The notes under the pieces were generated by a model that saw only the letters and a list, made by a program, of their open reading frames with translations, was not told the origin of the DNA and ran no database searches. DNA of 64,000 bases, from positions 186,001-250,000 of the forward strand of contig NZ_JAODBT010000003.1 in assembly GCF_027497995.1 (NCBI RefSeq), in the 5' to 3' direction. Below are positions 1-9,172 of this stretch, in pieces; within the stretch, counting starts at the first letter, position 1, and every line of letters starts with the position of its first letter. Source of the DNA: Stenotrophomonas sp. Iso1 (lineage in GTDB: Bacteria; Pseudomonadota; Gammaproteobacteria; Xanthomonadales; Xanthomonadaceae). The position numbers were made by a program, and so were the translations under genes.

Positions 1-254
1 ACGGCTGCAGCAACGGCTGCATTGACCTGGTCTTCCTCACGGATGTCGCACTTCAGCGCCAACCCTTGGCCACCTGCCGCATTCACTGCTTCGGCGGCGC
101 TGTGGATGGTGCCCGGCAACTTGGGGTTGGGCACTGACGACTTGGCAGCGATGGCAACGTTGGCACCGTCGCGCGCGGCGCGCAGGGCAATGGCCAAGCC
201 GATGCCACGCGAGGCACCGGTAATGAAAAGGGTCTTGCCCTGCAAGCTGTTCAT
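1..254 (-). CDS. SDR-family oxidoreductase, N-terminal part (HSDL2-like)
   Basis: Reverse-strand reading frame that begins at an ATG (254-252) and runs off the left edge, so only about 84 N-terminal residues are visible. The start contains the Rossmann dinucleotide motif TGASRGIG of classical short-chain dehydrogenases near residue 12, then LPGTIHSAAEAVNAAGG and a CDIRE segment where NAD(P) adenine contacts lie. The KLPGTIHSAAE stretch is typical of the hydroxysteroid-dehydrogenase-like protein 2 branch, which is known in bacteria next to fatty-acid genes. The substrate cannot be told from this fragment. The catalytic YxxxK region lies outside the window. The downstream neighbour on the other strand is unrelated. 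Confidence 0.85.
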   Translation of the reverse strand, partial: MNSLQGKTLFITGASRGIGLAIALRAARDGANVAIAAKSSVPNPKLPGTIHSAAEAVNAAGGQGLALKCDIREEDQVNAAVAAA

Positions 255-395
255 GCCTACTCCGCCCATGTGGAAACCAACTCGCATTATGCCGATGCCA
301 GCAATTCTTTGCGGTCGGCACTGATATCGCTTCGGCGACATTTCCTGTTCATGCGCCATGCCGATACTGGGGGCGCTCTTTTTCAGGATCCTGCA

Positions 396-1073
396 ATGAA
401 ACCCCTGCTTTACACCGCCCCGCTGCTTCTGGCCCTTTCATTGGGCGCCTGCCAGAAGCCCCACATCGCGGCGGAATCCTCCCCCATCACCAAGGATGTG
501 ACTGCGCAGACCACCGGCTTGGGCGAGAACGTGACAAAGATCGATGCCCGCGCTGTATGGCAGGGTTCGCTGGACGCCTGCCGCGATGCGACGACGGCAG
601 CCGATGCCTGCTTGATCAACATCCTGCGAACCCGCGGCGCGTCGCCTTCTGCGATCAACGCAGCGCGCACTTTGTCCGCACAGGGGAAGCCCGGCTACAT
701 CAGTGCGTGGCAACCGGTTGAGGGCGTTGGCGTGGCCACGCTGGAATTCCCGTTCCGCGCCAACACCAACCAGGGGATATGGCTGGTGGATGCTGCCGGC
801 AAGACCGTGGACGTGGATGAGGAAGTGTTGGATGCAGGTGTGCGCAACCTGCCCGAGTACAAGGCATTTATCGATAAGCACCCGGATGCCAGCCCGTTCG
901 CACCGGCCGAGGCCAGTGGCAGCGACGCCTTGCCCGATGGTGGCGTGCGCCTACGATTTACCACGCCGCTGCGCAGTTGCCATGCCTGTGCGGACGAAGG
1001 TCATGTCACCATCGGCTACGACTTCGACACCAAACGCAGTTTCAAAGGCAAGCAATTGGTGGAGCTGCGCTGA
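396..1073 (+). CDS. predicted lipoprotein of unknown function
   Basis: 225-residue protein. It opens with a short basic n-region, a hydrophobic stretch and a lipobox ending in GAC at about residue 20 (SLGAC), so it should be lipidated and anchored in an envelope membrane. The start at 396 is chosen because it gives this signal; the longer frame upstream lacks one. The mature part has several Cys residues (CRDATTAADAC near residue 70, CHAC near residue 200) that could form disulfides or bind a metal. No family was recognised. It is transcribed toward the kinase gene at 1155-1820, with an inverted repeat between the two stop codons. Confidence 0.75.
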   Translation: MKPLLYTAPLLLALSLGACQKPHIAAESSPITKDVTAQTTGLGENVTKIDARAVWQGSLDACRDATTAADACLINILRTRGASPSAINAARTLSAQGKPGYISAWQPVEGVGVATLEFPFRANTNQGIWLVDAAGKTVDVDEEVLDAGVRNLPEYKAFIDKHPDASPFAPAEASGSDALPDGGVRLRFTTPLRSCHACADEGHVTIGYDFDTKRSFKGKQLVELR

Positions 1074-1077
1074 AGAT

Positions 1078-1147
1078 CAGGAGTGAGGGAAAGCCCAGCT
1101 GCATGGCTGCGGTTGCTCTCTCACTCCTGGCGTCTGTTCCCTCACTC
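1078..1147. terminator. overlapping inverted repeats between convergent genes
   Basis: Two overlapping inverted repeats fill the gap between stop codons: CAGGAGTGAG at 1078-1087 pairs with 1122-1131, and an 11-base arm GAGTGAGGGAA at 1081-1091 pairs with 1137-1147. They are mutually exclusive. There is no clean T-run, so a bidirectional terminator role is inferred from position only. Confidence 0.4.
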
Positions 1148-1154
1148 GTGCCTC

Positions 1155-1820
1155 TCAGGGCTTCGGCCCCTGCCCTTCGTTGTCTTCCCAATGCAGGATG
1201 CGGCGGGTGACAAAGCGATAGACCGGTTTGCCGGTGGCGAACCACAGCTCACGCACCCAGGAATGCCGCTTGAGTACGCGCAACTCCACCGGCGTCAACG
1301 CCTGCCGGCAATACATGCGCTTGTGTTTGAGCAGGTGGCGCAGGTCCTCGCGCGCCAGCAACCGCATCCAGCGCGAACGCGGGTTGCCGCAGATCGCCAG
1401 CTGGAAATCGATCAAGGCCGGTGATCCATCCTCGCGCACCAGCCAGTTGGCCTCCTTGGCGAGGTCGTTATGGGCGATGCCGTGCCGATGCACGCGCTGC
1501 AGCAGCCGGCGTGCGGCACGGAAGTAGGCCAAGTCGCCGTGCGGCGGCCGTTGATACATGGCCGCGCCCTCCATGTAGCTGCGGTCCAGCCAGCGGCCAT
1601 CCCAGGCCAGCAGCGTCGGCGTGGCCTCCATGCCGTCAAGCTTTGCCAATGCCCGCGCCTCTCGCCGCGCCAGCCACCAGGCCGGCAGCCGCAGCCACAA
1701 CGGGGTCGCGCCCAGGTCACGCCGTACAAAACGGCCCTGCGCGCCTTCCACCAGCAGGATGCGGCCAAAGCTGTCCGCCTTCAGCGCGATGAATGATGTC
1801 TCGGGAGTCGGTTCTGCCAT
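1155..1820 (-). CDS. WaaP/RIO-like small-molecule or LPS kinase family protein
   Basis: 221-residue soluble kinase-fold protein. The catalytic loop reads HNDLAKEAN at about residues 117-125 (HxD with the metal-binding Asn), followed by LIDFQLA, the DFG equivalent, at about residue 138. It is short because the N-lobe is reduced. This resembles the lipopolysaccharide kinase (Kdo/WaaP)/RIO group found in Xanthomonadaceae; the actual substrate is unknown. The start at 1820 is supported by a TAGAAT -10 box six bases upstream, which suggests a leaderless mRNA. It is divergent from the DedA-PAP2 gene, so two envelope-related genes share a short promoter region. Confidence 0.75.
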   Translation of the reverse strand: MAEPTPETSFIALKADSFGRILLVEGAQGRFVRRDLGATPLWLRLPAWWLARREARALAKLDGMEATPTLLAWDGRWLDRSYMEGAAMYQRPPHGDLAYFRAARRLLQRVHRHGIAHNDLAKEANWLVREDGSPALIDFQLAICGNPRSRWMRLLAREDLRHLLKHKRMYCRQALTPVELRVLKRHSWVRELWFATGKPVYRFVTRRILHWEDNEGQGPKP

Positions 1821-1826
1821 GGCTAC

Positions 1827-1832
1827 ATTCTA
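1827..1832 (-). promoter_or_regulatory. -10 box placed for leaderless transcription of the kinase gene
   Basis: TAGAAT on the minus strand is separated from the ATG by exactly six bases. A transcript starting about seven bases after the hexamer would begin at the start codon itself. No Shine-Dalgarno sequence is present. No clear -35 hexamer is seen. Confidence 0.55.
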
Positions 1833-1944
1833 GGCGGTGCCACTGATTTCACGCCCTTCATGCAGCGCTCCGACAGGTGAACGAGCGGATTTCTGATCAC
1901 AATGAACCTGCGGCGCATCTGTCGGTCTGACAGAACCCTGCCTC

Positions 1945-1950
1945 TATAAT
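1945..1950 (+). promoter_or_regulatory. perfect TATAAT -10 box, leaderless start of the DedA-PAP2 gene
   Basis: TATAAT ends six bases before the ATG at 1957, so transcription is expected to begin at or next to the A of the start codon. There is no ribosome binding site between them. This is the same spacing as the divergent kinase gene, the TetR gene at 59214 and the lpxL-like gene at 63731. Confidence 0.6.
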
Positions 1951-1956
1951 CGCCCG

Positions 1957-3963
1957 ATGAATTCCTGGATCGACACCACGCTGACGTGGATCGCTGCTCA
2001 TCCCGTCCTGGCCGGTGTCGCGATTTTCGCCATCGCCTTCTGCGACGCCGTCATTATTCTGGGCGCCATCGTGCCGGCATTGCCGCTGATGATCGCCGTG
2101 GGCGTGCTGATCGGCATGGGCGAGTTGTCCGGCCCCTATGCGGTGGCCTGCGCCACGATCGGCGCTTTCGCCGGCGATGGTTTGAGCTACTGGGTCGGCC
2201 GGCGCTGGGGTGACCGCCTGCGCGGCGTGTGGCCGTTCAGCCGCTACCCTCAGCTGCTGGACCGCGGCGAACTTCTGTTCCGCCGCAATGCCTTCAAGAG
2301 CATCCTGCTGGCCCGCTATGTGGGCGCCATCCGTCCGTTCGTGCCTGCCATCGCGGGCATGGCGAACATGCCCTTCGTCAACTACCTCAAGGCCAGCGGC
2401 ATTGCCTGCCTGTCCTGGGCAGTGCTATTCCTGTTGCCAGGCTGGGCGCTGGGCCAAGCCTATGACGCGGTGGCAGCCGTGGCCGGCCATCTGTTTCTGG
2501 TGGTTGTCCTGCTCGGCGCGATCCTGAGCCTAGTATGGGCCATCGTGCTGTACAGCTACCGCTGGTCAGCCGCACGCATGGATGGCTGGCTTGCGCGCGT
2601 GCTGCGTTGGTCGCAACGCCATCCACGGCCGCTGGGCCGCGCACTGAGTGACCTGTTCGACCCCAAGCGGCGCGAATCCGTGCCGCTGGCGACACTGGCA
2701 CTGATGCTGTTGCTGCTGGGCTGGGGCTGGTTTGCGCTGTTGATGGTGGTGGTGGGCCACGGTGAGCCGCTGGCGCTGGACCTGGCCGTCCACCAATTGA
2801 TGCTGGCCCTGCGAAACCCGTTGGCCGACTACCCGATGGCCGCACTGGCATCGCTGGGCGATTGGCAAGTGCTGTTGCCGGCCATCGCTGCCGGCATGGG
2901 CTACCTGGCCTGGCGCCGGCGCTGGATGGCGGTCGTGCATTGGCTGGCCGCACTGGCCTTCGGTCTGGCCCTGACCAAACTGCTCGGCACCACGGTGGAC
3001 GTGGTGCGTCCGCCGTCGGCCAGCAGCGGCTTCGGCTTCCCGTCGGTGGCGGTGACCATGGCCACCATCACCTTTGGTTTCTTTGCCGTACTGATTGGCC
3101 GCGAACTCCCCGGCCGCACCCGCGTGTGGCCGTATCTGCTGTCCGGCGTGGTCGTCACGGTGATTGGATTTGCCCGCATTTACCTGGGCGCGCACTGGGT
3201 CAGCGATGTCATCGGCGGCATGCTGTTCGGCATCTTCTGGCTGTTGCTGTTGGGCGTGGCCTACCGGCGCCGCTTCAACCGCTCGTTCTGGGTGAAGCCG
3301 GTGGCATGGCTGTTCTACGGCACGTTTGTGTTGGCTGCGCTCTGGTACGCGCCCCGCAACGTGCCGGCCAAATTGGCCAAGTTCGAACCGGTGGCCGAGG
3401 CAACTCGGTTGATGGATACCAGCCAATGGTGGCAGGACGGCTGGCGCGAGTTGCCAGCACGTCGCAATGAATTCGATGACGACCAGCGTTGGCCGCTGGA
3501 CGTACAGGTGGCCGGCCCGTTGGCACCGCTGCAGCAGCAATTTGAACGCAATGGCTGGACCCTGCAACCGCAGGCTGGCTGGCAGCAGGCACTGGTGATG
3601 CTTGATCAGAAGGCCAAGCCGCAGGAAGTACCGGTATTGCCCGCCACGCTGGACACCAATGTCGAGGCGATGCTGATGCTGCGTCCGGGCACGCGCCCGG
3701 ATGAGATGTATGCGCTGCGACTGTGGCCGTCAGAAATCCGCCTGCAGCCGGGACAAGAGCCGGTGTGGCTGGGCAGCGCGCAGACTCTGCGCTATCAGCG
3801 CCACCTGAAGCTGTTCGGCATGTGGCGGCCGCTGCGCGGCGTCGATCCGGCGCTGGATGCGGTAAAAAAATCCGTGGACGGCATGCACAGCCAGCAACAG
3901 ACGCAGCCGGAAACCGGTTTGCCGTTGTTGATGATTCGCAACCAAGACAAGCCGGCGCAGTAA
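1957..3963 (+). CDS. DedA-PAP2-LssY fusion membrane protein
   Basis: 668 residues in three parts. Residues about 1-210 are a DedA/SNARE-associated domain, with the GDGLSYWVGRRWGD motif near residue 75 and the FVPAIAGMANMPF segment near 128; DedA proteins move undecaprenyl-phosphate or phospholipids across the inner membrane. Residues about 240-440 are a PAP2-type phosphatase region with many membrane segments. Its third motif, RIYLGAHWVSD, is intact, but the second motif reads FPSVAV instead of PSGH, so the catalytic His of that motif is missing, and the K-to-RP spacing of motif one is long. Residues about 470-668 match the LssY C-terminal domain. A role in lipid-carrier recycling is inferred; phosphatase activity is doubtful. 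The start is fixed by a TATAAT box six bases upstream. Confidence 0.88.
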   Translation: MNSWIDTTLTWIAAHPVLAGVAIFAIAFCDAVIILGAIVPALPLMIAVGVLIGMGELSGPYAVACATIGAFAGDGLSYWVGRRWGDRLRGVWPFSRYPQLLDRGELLFRRNAFKSILLARYVGAIRPFVPAIAGMANMPFVNYLKASGIACLSWAVLFLLPGWALGQAYDAVAAVAGHLFLVVVLLGAILSLVWAIVLYSYRWSAARMDGWLARVLRWSQRHPRPLGRALSDLFDPKRRESVPLATLALMLLLLGWGWFALLMVVVGHGEPLALDLAVHQLMLALRNPLADYPMAALASLGDWQVLLPAIAAGMGYLAWRRRWMAVVHWLAALAFGLALTKLLGTTVDVVRPPSASSGFGFPSVAVTMATITFGFFAVLIGRELPGRTRVWPYLLSGVVVTVIGFARIYLGAHWVSDVIGGMLFGIFWLLLLGVAYRRRFNRSFWVKPVAWLFYGTFVLAALWYAPRNVPAKLAKFEPVAEATRLMDTSQWWQDGWRELPARRNEFDDDQRWPLDVQVAGPLAPLQQQFERNGWTLQPQAGWQQALVMLDQKAKPQEVPVLPATLDTNVEAMLMLRPGTRPDEMYALRLWPSEIRLQPGQEPVWLGSAQTLRYQRHLKLFGMWRPLRGVDPALDAVKKSVDGMHSQQQTQPETGLPLLMIRNQDKPAQ

Positions 3964-4106
3964 CGCGCCGGCTGATGTAGCCGGGCAAGCGCAGCGCATC
4001 GGTGAGCTTTCAGAGTTGTGCTGATCTTTGAAGACCGCCTGTCTTCTGCCTCGGATGCTGTCGTGACTTGGCGACTTACACCACGCCTACGCCGGGCGCT
4101 TCGCGA

Positions 4107-4715
4107 TTACAGGTCTTCTTCCTGCGACACGCCGAGTTCGGGAATCCACTCCAGCAGCCGATCCAGGCGTCGATAGGGATCGGCTTCCTGTAGCAGGAGC
4201 AGCCGTTGTTGTTCCTGCAATGGCAGGAAGCCGGCAAGCCGCCAGCCTACCCAGGCCGCCTGATCCAGCTGAGCCGGACCCGCGGAGGCGTACTCCCCAC
4301 CGGCCTGTTCGAGAATGCGTTCAAGCAGCGTCCCCAGCAGCGCATGCTCAGGCTGCAGTTCGTCGTCGCTGTCGGGCTCGCACCACTCCACGTCGGCAAC
4401 CACAAGCCCGTTGTCGCGCACCTGCGTTTCCAGTACATGGAAGCGACGCGCACCACGTAGACGCAACACCAGCACGCCATCGGCGCCGACATCAAAATCT
4501 TCGATCAACGCTTCCACGCCCCACGTCGCGGGGATTGCCGGCGAGCCCACTTCATCACCTTCAAGAATCAGGCATACGCCAAAGGTGCTGCCATTGCGGC
4601 CGCACTCGCGTACCAGATCCAGATACCGCGCTTCAAACACACGCAGGCCCAGGACAGCACCCGGCAGCAGCGCCGAATGCAGTGGAAACAATGGCAGGCT
4701 TTGCAGTGATGTCAT
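4107..4715 (-). CDS. LON peptidase N-terminal (substrate-binding) domain protein
   Basis: 202 residues. The opening LPLFPLHSALLPGAVLGLRVFEARY is the hallmark of the LON N-terminal domain (PUA-like fold), and a helical C-terminal part follows, the usual size of stand-alone bacterial members. No ATPase or protease domain is present, so it cannot degrade protein alone; an adaptor or substrate-recognition role is inferred. The ATG at 4715 is preferred over an upstream in-frame start at 4760 because the domain starts right there. It is followed on the same strand by nothing closer than the convergent DedA-PAP2 gene. Confidence 0.85.
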   Translation of the reverse strand: MTSLQSLPLFPLHSALLPGAVLGLRVFEARYLDLVRECGRNGSTFGVCLILEGDEVGSPAIPATWGVEALIEDFDVGADGVLVLRLRGARRFHVLETQVRDNGLVVADVEWCEPDSDDELQPEHALLGTLLERILEQAGGEYASAGPAQLDQAAWVGWRLAGFLPLQEQQRLLLLQEADPYRRLDRLLEWIPELGVSQEEDL

Positions 4716-4805
4716 CAGATAAAAAACGGATGGACCGGGAGAGATGTTACCCCAGCCCACCCGCCTGTATCCCGGCAGCGGCGCACGGCCGCCAGGTTGG
4801 TCACA

Positions 4806-6167
4806 TCAGAAGTTGTACTTCACGTGCGTGTGGATGCGATTCATGTCGCCCTCCTCACCGTTCTCAAGACGACGCTGCGCGTGACTCAGCTCCACGCCGA
4901 GATCCAGCTTGGGGAAGGGCGAATAGATCAGGTTGGCACGCACCGATTGCGCCCTCTCCGTGACCGCGTAGCCGGTGAGTGCAGCATTGTTGTCCAGCAC
5001 TGCCACCGAGTACACCAGATTGCCGCGCAGCTTCGGTGAGAATGCATGGCGCCACGCGGCAAAGCCGCCGTAACCATCCATCGCATGCAGACGGCCTTCC
5101 TCGTCCAGCACCGTGTCGCTGCCAAGCGCGAAGCCGAGGTAGCGCCCCACGCCGGCACCGCCGCTGACCATGTAACGCAGGTCGTCGTTCACGCCCATAT
5201 TGAATTTGCCGGACACGCTCAATGCGCCGCCCGTGTCGTTATGGTCGTCATAGCGGAAATTGCGCAACAACGCCGCAACCGTGAAGTGGCCCCAGTCGCC
5301 GCGCTTGAGCCAGCGTGCCGTCAGGTCAGGCATCACGTCGTCGCCACTGTTGATGCGCGCGCCCTTGCCAGCAAACGGAGTGATGGTGGTCTGCGGGTTT
5401 TCTGCCGAGAACGACCATGCGCCCGTTGTGTACCGCAGCTGTGCCTGTCGCGAAAAGATGGTGCCTTCCGACGGGCCAGTGAAATCCACCGTATCCGGCA
5501 GCGCCGCCACATCCTGGAAATTGGACCAGGTCTGGCCGGCCAGCCAATTGTTCCAGCTCACATACGCCTGGCGCAGGGTTACCGCGTAAGTGTTGGTGAT
5601 GACTTCGTTGCCGGCGAAGGCGTTGCTGCCGCCACCGTACATGTCGGCCTCGATATAGGCCTTGAGCTTGTCACCGTTGTCGGTCGTGGTATCGGCACCG
5701 AACCAGAAGCGCGAGAACTGCGCATGCACGTCGGTATAGCTGGCGCTGTGGCCAGTACCGTCGGCAGCCACGGGCGTCGCTCCCGGAAAATAGAAGAGGC
5801 GCCCCGCCGAACCATCGGCGATCTCGCCATCACTGGTGCGGGTGTACATCGAGTCCAGTTTGATGAAGCCGCCGAAGGAGAACTTCGTACCTGGCAATGC
5901 ATTGGGCATCACTGCTGCCGGTGCTGTCGGCGTTGCCGCTACACGGGTGGCATCCAGTGCGGTGGCACTGGGGCCTGCATTGGAATTGGCAATCTCCCGT
6001 TGCTGATAGGTCTGCAGCATCTCCCGCATCTGCTGCATTTCCTGCTCCAGCTGCGCCATCCGCGTTTCCATGGCTTTCGCGTCCATGGCCTGTGCCAGCG
6101 CGCTCAACGGCATCGCGGCAAGTACTGCAGTCGTGGCCAGTGCGGCCAGCTTTTTGTTACCGATCAT
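4806..6167 (-). CDS. DcaP-like outer-membrane porin
   Basis: 453 residues. A Sec signal peptide ends near SALA/Q at residue 25. A short coiled coil (about residues 30-55, METRMAQLEQEMQQMREML) follows, then a beta-rich barrel ending in KYNF, the C-terminal Phe expected for outer-membrane insertion. The N-terminal coiled coil plus FGGFIKLDSMYTR at the barrel start is typical of the DcaP family, trimeric porins that import negatively charged small molecules such as dicarboxylates. The start has a strong GGGAGGGG ribosome site. It is the last gene on the minus strand after the meta-pathway enzymes (190-base gap), so it may be the outer-membrane entry route for that pathway's substrate; this link is inferred. 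Confidence 0.85.
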   Translation of the reverse strand: MIGNKKLAALATTAVLAAMPLSALAQAMDAKAMETRMAQLEQEMQQMREMLQTYQQREIANSNAGPSATALDATRVAATPTAPAAVMPNALPGTKFSFGGFIKLDSMYTRTSDGEIADGSAGRLFYFPGATPVAADGTGHSASYTDVHAQFSRFWFGADTTTDNGDKLKAYIEADMYGGGSNAFAGNEVITNTYAVTLRQAYVSWNNWLAGQTWSNFQDVAALPDTVDFTGPSEGTIFSRQAQLRYTTGAWSFSAENPQTTITPFAGKGARINSGDDVMPDLTARWLKRGDWGHFTVAALLRNFRYDDHNDTGGALSVSGKFNMGVNDDLRYMVSGGAGVGRYLGFALGSDTVLDEEGRLHAMDGYGGFAAWRHAFSPKLRGNLVYSVAVLDNNAALTGYAVTERAQSVRANLIYSPFPKLDLGVELSHAQRRLENGEEGDMNRIHTHVKYNF

Positions 6168-6280
6168 TTTTCCCCTCCCAGGGCAACAGAAGACCGTTCC
6201 GGCTTTCTGCTGAAAGCCGGTCGTATAAACGCCGTTGTTTGCTGCTTCTCGCTACGCGACCCGACCCGGCTCCAGGACAT

Positions 6281-6302
6281 CATTCCCGTGCAGGTGGGAA
6301 TG
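6281..6302. repeat. dispersed CATTCCC...GGGAATG palindrome
   Basis: CATTCCC at 6281-6287 pairs with GGGAATG at 6296-6302 around an 8-base loop, in the gap between the decarboxylase and porin genes. A second, longer copy of this palindrome type is at 17707-17734. These look like short REP-like intergenic elements. Confidence 0.5.
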
Positions 6303-6357
6303 CGTACTGGAGTAGCTTCAACCCACCCGGCCTAAGTCAAATCACGCCATCGATGGA

Positions 6358-7146
6358 TCACACGAATCGCATCGACGTGGTACCCAAGCCATCCGCACGC
6401 ACCAGCACGTTGTCGCCCGCTGCCACCGCGACAGCAGCGGTGATTGCGCCGGATAACACCACGCTGCCAGCCGGCAACACCTGGCCGCGTTCGGCCAACA
6501 TGTTCACCAGCATTGCCACCGCTTCGGCAGGATTACCGAGCACGGCGGCACCGGCACCGACTTCGACCACTTGGCCGTTCTTTTCCATCACCACACCCAG
6601 CGTTTCCAGGTCCAGCCCTTCAACCGCAGTCGGACGCGAACCCAGCACATAGCGCGAGGCCGACGTGTTGTCGGCGATCACGCTGGGCAGATCGAAGCGG
6701 AAATTCTCGTAACGCGAGTCGATCAGCTCAATGGCCGGCACCACGTAATCGGTGGCCGCCAGTACCTTGCCAATGTCGCAACCCGGGCCGGCCAGCGTCT
6801 CGCGCAGGACGAAGGCAATCTCTGCCTCCACCTTCGGGTGGATCAGACGCGCGGTATCGACCACCGCACCGTCATCGACGGCGTTGTCATCCCCCAGGAA
6901 GCCATAGATCGGCGTGTCCACGCCCATCTGCTGCATCTTGGGCTTCGAGGTCAGCCCCATTTTCATGCCGACGATGCGCACGCCCGCTGCCTGCTTCAGG
7001 CTGCGCAGGCATTCCTGGATATCGTAGGCCGCGCCAACGTCAATCTGCGGATGCGCTTCGGTGATCTTGGTCACCTCACGCACGTCCTGCTCGGCGGCCA
7101 GCAGCTGCTGGGCGCAGCCCTCAATGATGGAACGGTCCAGCGTCAT
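6358..7146 (-). CDS. dmpH: 4-oxalocrotonate decarboxylase (2-oxo-3-hexenedioate decarboxylase)
   Basis: 262 residues of the hydratase/decarboxylase fold (FAH-related). Two homologues lie in this operon. This one is assigned as the decarboxylase because it carries [25 protein letters not shown] and [28 protein letters not shown], close to DmpH/XylI. It converts 2-oxohex-3-enedioate to 2-oxopent-4-enoate with Mg2+; the metal ligands should be the Glu pair in KVEAEIAF and the later [11 protein letters not shown] segment. DmpH normally works in a complex with the hydratase DmpE, also encoded here. Its ATG overlaps the aldolase stop codon (ATGA), indicating translational coupling. The length is normal. 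Confidence 0.9.
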   Translation of the reverse strand: MTLDRSIIEGCAQQLLAAEQDVREVTKITEAHPQIDVGAAYDIQECLRSLKQAAGVRIVGMKMGLTSKPKMQQMGVDTPIYGFLGDDNAVDDGAVVDTARLIHPKVEAEIAFVLRETLAGPGCDIGKVLAATDYVVPAIELIDSRYENFRFDLPSVIADNTSASRYVLGSRPTAVEGLDLETLGVVMEKNGQVVEVGAGAAVLGNPAEAVAMLVNMLAERGQVLPAGSVVLSGAITAAVAVAAGDNVLVRADGLGTTSMRFV

Positions 7147-8183
7147 GCCCGCTTCTCCTGCGCTTGTTCGCCGCGTGCGCGCAGCATGTCCAGTGCCACG
7201 TCCACGATCATGTCTTCCTGCCCGCCGACCATGCGGCGCTTGCCCAGCTCGACCAGGATGTCGACGGTATTGATACCGAAACGTTTGGACGCGGCTTCTG
7301 CATGGCGCAGGAAGCTGGAATAGACACCGGCATAACCCAGCGCCAGGGTTTCGCGATCCACCCGCACCGGGCGGTCCTGCAGCGGGCGCACGATGTCATC
7401 GGCGGCATCCATCAACGTGTAGATGTCACAACCGTGGTTCCAGCCCATGCGCTCGGCAGCGGCAATGAACACTTCCAACGGTGCATTGCCGGCACCTGCG
7501 CCCATGCCGGCAAGGCTGGCGTCGATGCGGATTGCACCCGCTTCCACTGCCGCAATGGAGTTGGCCACGCCCAACGAAAGATTGTGATGCGCGTGGATGC
7601 CGATCTGCGTTTCCGGCTTCAACACGTCACGCAGTGCGCTGACGCGTTCGCGCACATCATTCATGTTCAATGCGCCACCGGAATCGACGACGTACACGCA
7701 GGAAGCACCGTAGTCCTCCATCTTTTTCGCTTCCACGGCCAGCGCCGATGGCGGGGTCATGTGGCTCATCATCAGAAAGCCCACCGTATCCATGCCCAGG
7801 GCGTTGGCGGCTTCGATGTGCTGGCGCGAGATGTCCGCCTCGGTGCAGTGCGTGGCAACGCGGACAATGCGTGCACCCGCAGCGTAGGCGTTCTTCAGGT
7901 CGTGCACGGTGCCGATGCCGGGCAGCAGCAGCGTGGCGATTTTTGCGTGCGATACCGACTCGGCAGCCGCTTCAATCCATTCGACATCGCTGTGCGCGCC
8001 GAATCCGTAGTTGAACGAGGAGCCCTGCAGGCCGTCGCCATGCGCGACCTCGATGGAGTCCACACGCGCCTTGTCCAGCGCCGATGCGATCGCCCGGACC
8101 TGCGCCACGCTGTAGTTGTGGCGCACGGCATGCGAGCCATCACGCAGGGTAACGTCGGAGATATAGAGCTTGTTGGTGGTCAT
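7143..8183 (-). CDS. dmpG: 4-hydroxy-2-oxovalerate aldolase
   Basis: 346 residues. It starts with [20 protein letters not shown], the Mn2+-binding and catalytic entry of the HMGL-like aldolase family (TLRDG), and later has [23 protein letters not shown], which supplies the His ligands. The C-terminal helical domain that pairs with the dehydrogenase is present ([13 protein letters not shown]). It splits 4-hydroxy-2-oxovalerate into pyruvate and acetaldehyde. DmpG and DmpF form a heterotetramer that channels acetaldehyde, and dmpF lies directly upstream with a 10-base gap, fitting that complex. Length matches DmpG/BphI. Confidence 0.94.
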   Translation of the reverse strand: MTTNKLYISDVTLRDGSHAVRHNYSVAQVRAIASALDKARVDSIEVAHGDGLQGSSFNYGFGAHSDVEWIEAAAESVSHAKIATLLLPGIGTVHDLKNAYAAGARIVRVATHCTEADISRQHIEAANALGMDTVGFLMMSHMTPPSALAVEAKKMEDYGASCVYVVDSGGALNMNDVRERVSALRDVLKPETQIGIHAHHNLSLGVANSIAAVEAGAIRIDASLAGMGAGAGNAPLEVFIAAAERMGWNHGCDIYTLMDAADDIVRPLQDRPVRVDRETLALGYAGVYSSFLRHAEAASKRFGINTVDILVELGKRRMVGGQEDMIVDVALDMLRARGEQAQEKRA

Positions 8184-8193
8184 GTTGTTGTCC

Positions 8194-9132
8194 TCACGCT
8201 GCAGCGCGCGCAGCCAGCACCGAGGCGGCCATGCGCTCCCCGGTGGCCAGCGCGGCCGACGTCATGATGTCCAGGTTGCCGGCGTAGGCCGGCAGGTAGT
8301 GCGCGGCACCTTCCACTTCCAGGAAGATCGACGTCTTCAGCCCGGTGGTCAGGCCGATGCCCGGTACGTTGACCGGCTCATCCAACACCTCGAACTGCAC
8401 CTGCTGCTTGAGCCGGTAACCGGGCACATAGGCGGCGACGCGTGCAACCATGTCGTTCACTGCGGCTTCGATGGCTGCGGTATCGGCCAGCGCGCTGAGC
8501 ACATAGACGGTGTCGCGCATCAGCAACGGCGGCTCGGCCGGGTTGAGCACGATGATCGCCTTGCCCACCTGAGCGCCACCCACGCTTTCAATCGCGCGCG
8601 AGGTGGTTTCGGTGAACTCGTCGATGTTGGCGCGGGTGCCGGGGCCAGCGCTCTTGCTCGAAATGCTGGCCACGATCTCGGCGTACTTGACCTTGGTCAC
8701 CGATGCCACCGCCGCCACCATCGGGATGGTGGCCTGGCCGCCACAGGTGACCATGTTGACGTTGGCCGCATCGATGTTGTCTTCCAGATTCACCGTCGGC
8801 ACGCAGTAGGGACCGATGGCCGCCGGGGTCAGGTCGACCACGCGGATTCCCGGTTTTGCCTTGCGCAACAGGGCATCGTTGGCGATATGCGCCGACGCCG
8901 AGGTGGCGTCGAACACGATGTCGATATCGGCAAACAGCTCCGATTCGATCAGCCCGCCGACGCCGCTGGCAATGGTCGGTACGCCCATGCGCGATGCACG
9001 TGCCAAACCATCGGACGCCGGGTCAATGCCGACCAGCGCTGCCATCTGCAGTTGTTTGCCATGGCGCAGGATCTTGATCATCAGATCGGTGCCGATATTG
9101 CCGGGACCGATGATGGCTGCCTTCAGGGTCAT
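8194..9132 (-). CDS. dmpF: acetaldehyde dehydrogenase, acetylating
   Basis: 312 residues. The NAD-binding Rossmann start [14 protein letters not shown] is at residues 5-18, and the catalytic Cys is in [12 protein letters not shown] near residue 130. This is the short, aldolase-dependent form (DmpF/BphJ), not the long ALDH form. It oxidises acetaldehyde to acetyl-CoA using NAD+ and CoA, taking the aldehyde from DmpG through a protein channel. It follows the hydratase gene by about 40 bases and precedes dmpG by 10 bases, on the same strand. Confidence 0.94.
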   Translation of the reverse strand: MTLKAAIIGPGNIGTDLMIKILRHGKQLQMAALVGIDPASDGLARASRMGVPTIASGVGGLIESELFADIDIVFDATSASAHIANDALLRKAKPGIRVVDLTPAAIGPYCVPTVNLEDNIDAANVNMVTCGGQATIPMVAAVASVTKVKYAEIVASISSKSAGPGTRANIDEFTETTSRAIESVGGAQVGKAIIVLNPAEPPLLMRDTVYVLSALADTAAIEAAVNDMVARVAAYVPGYRLKQQVQFEVLDEPVNVPGIGLTTGLKTSIFLEVEGAAHYLPAYAGNLDIMTSAALATGERMAASVLAARAAA

Positions 9133-9172
9133 ACAGAACTCCTGTCATTCAACGTGGGGGAGGAAGTGGGCG

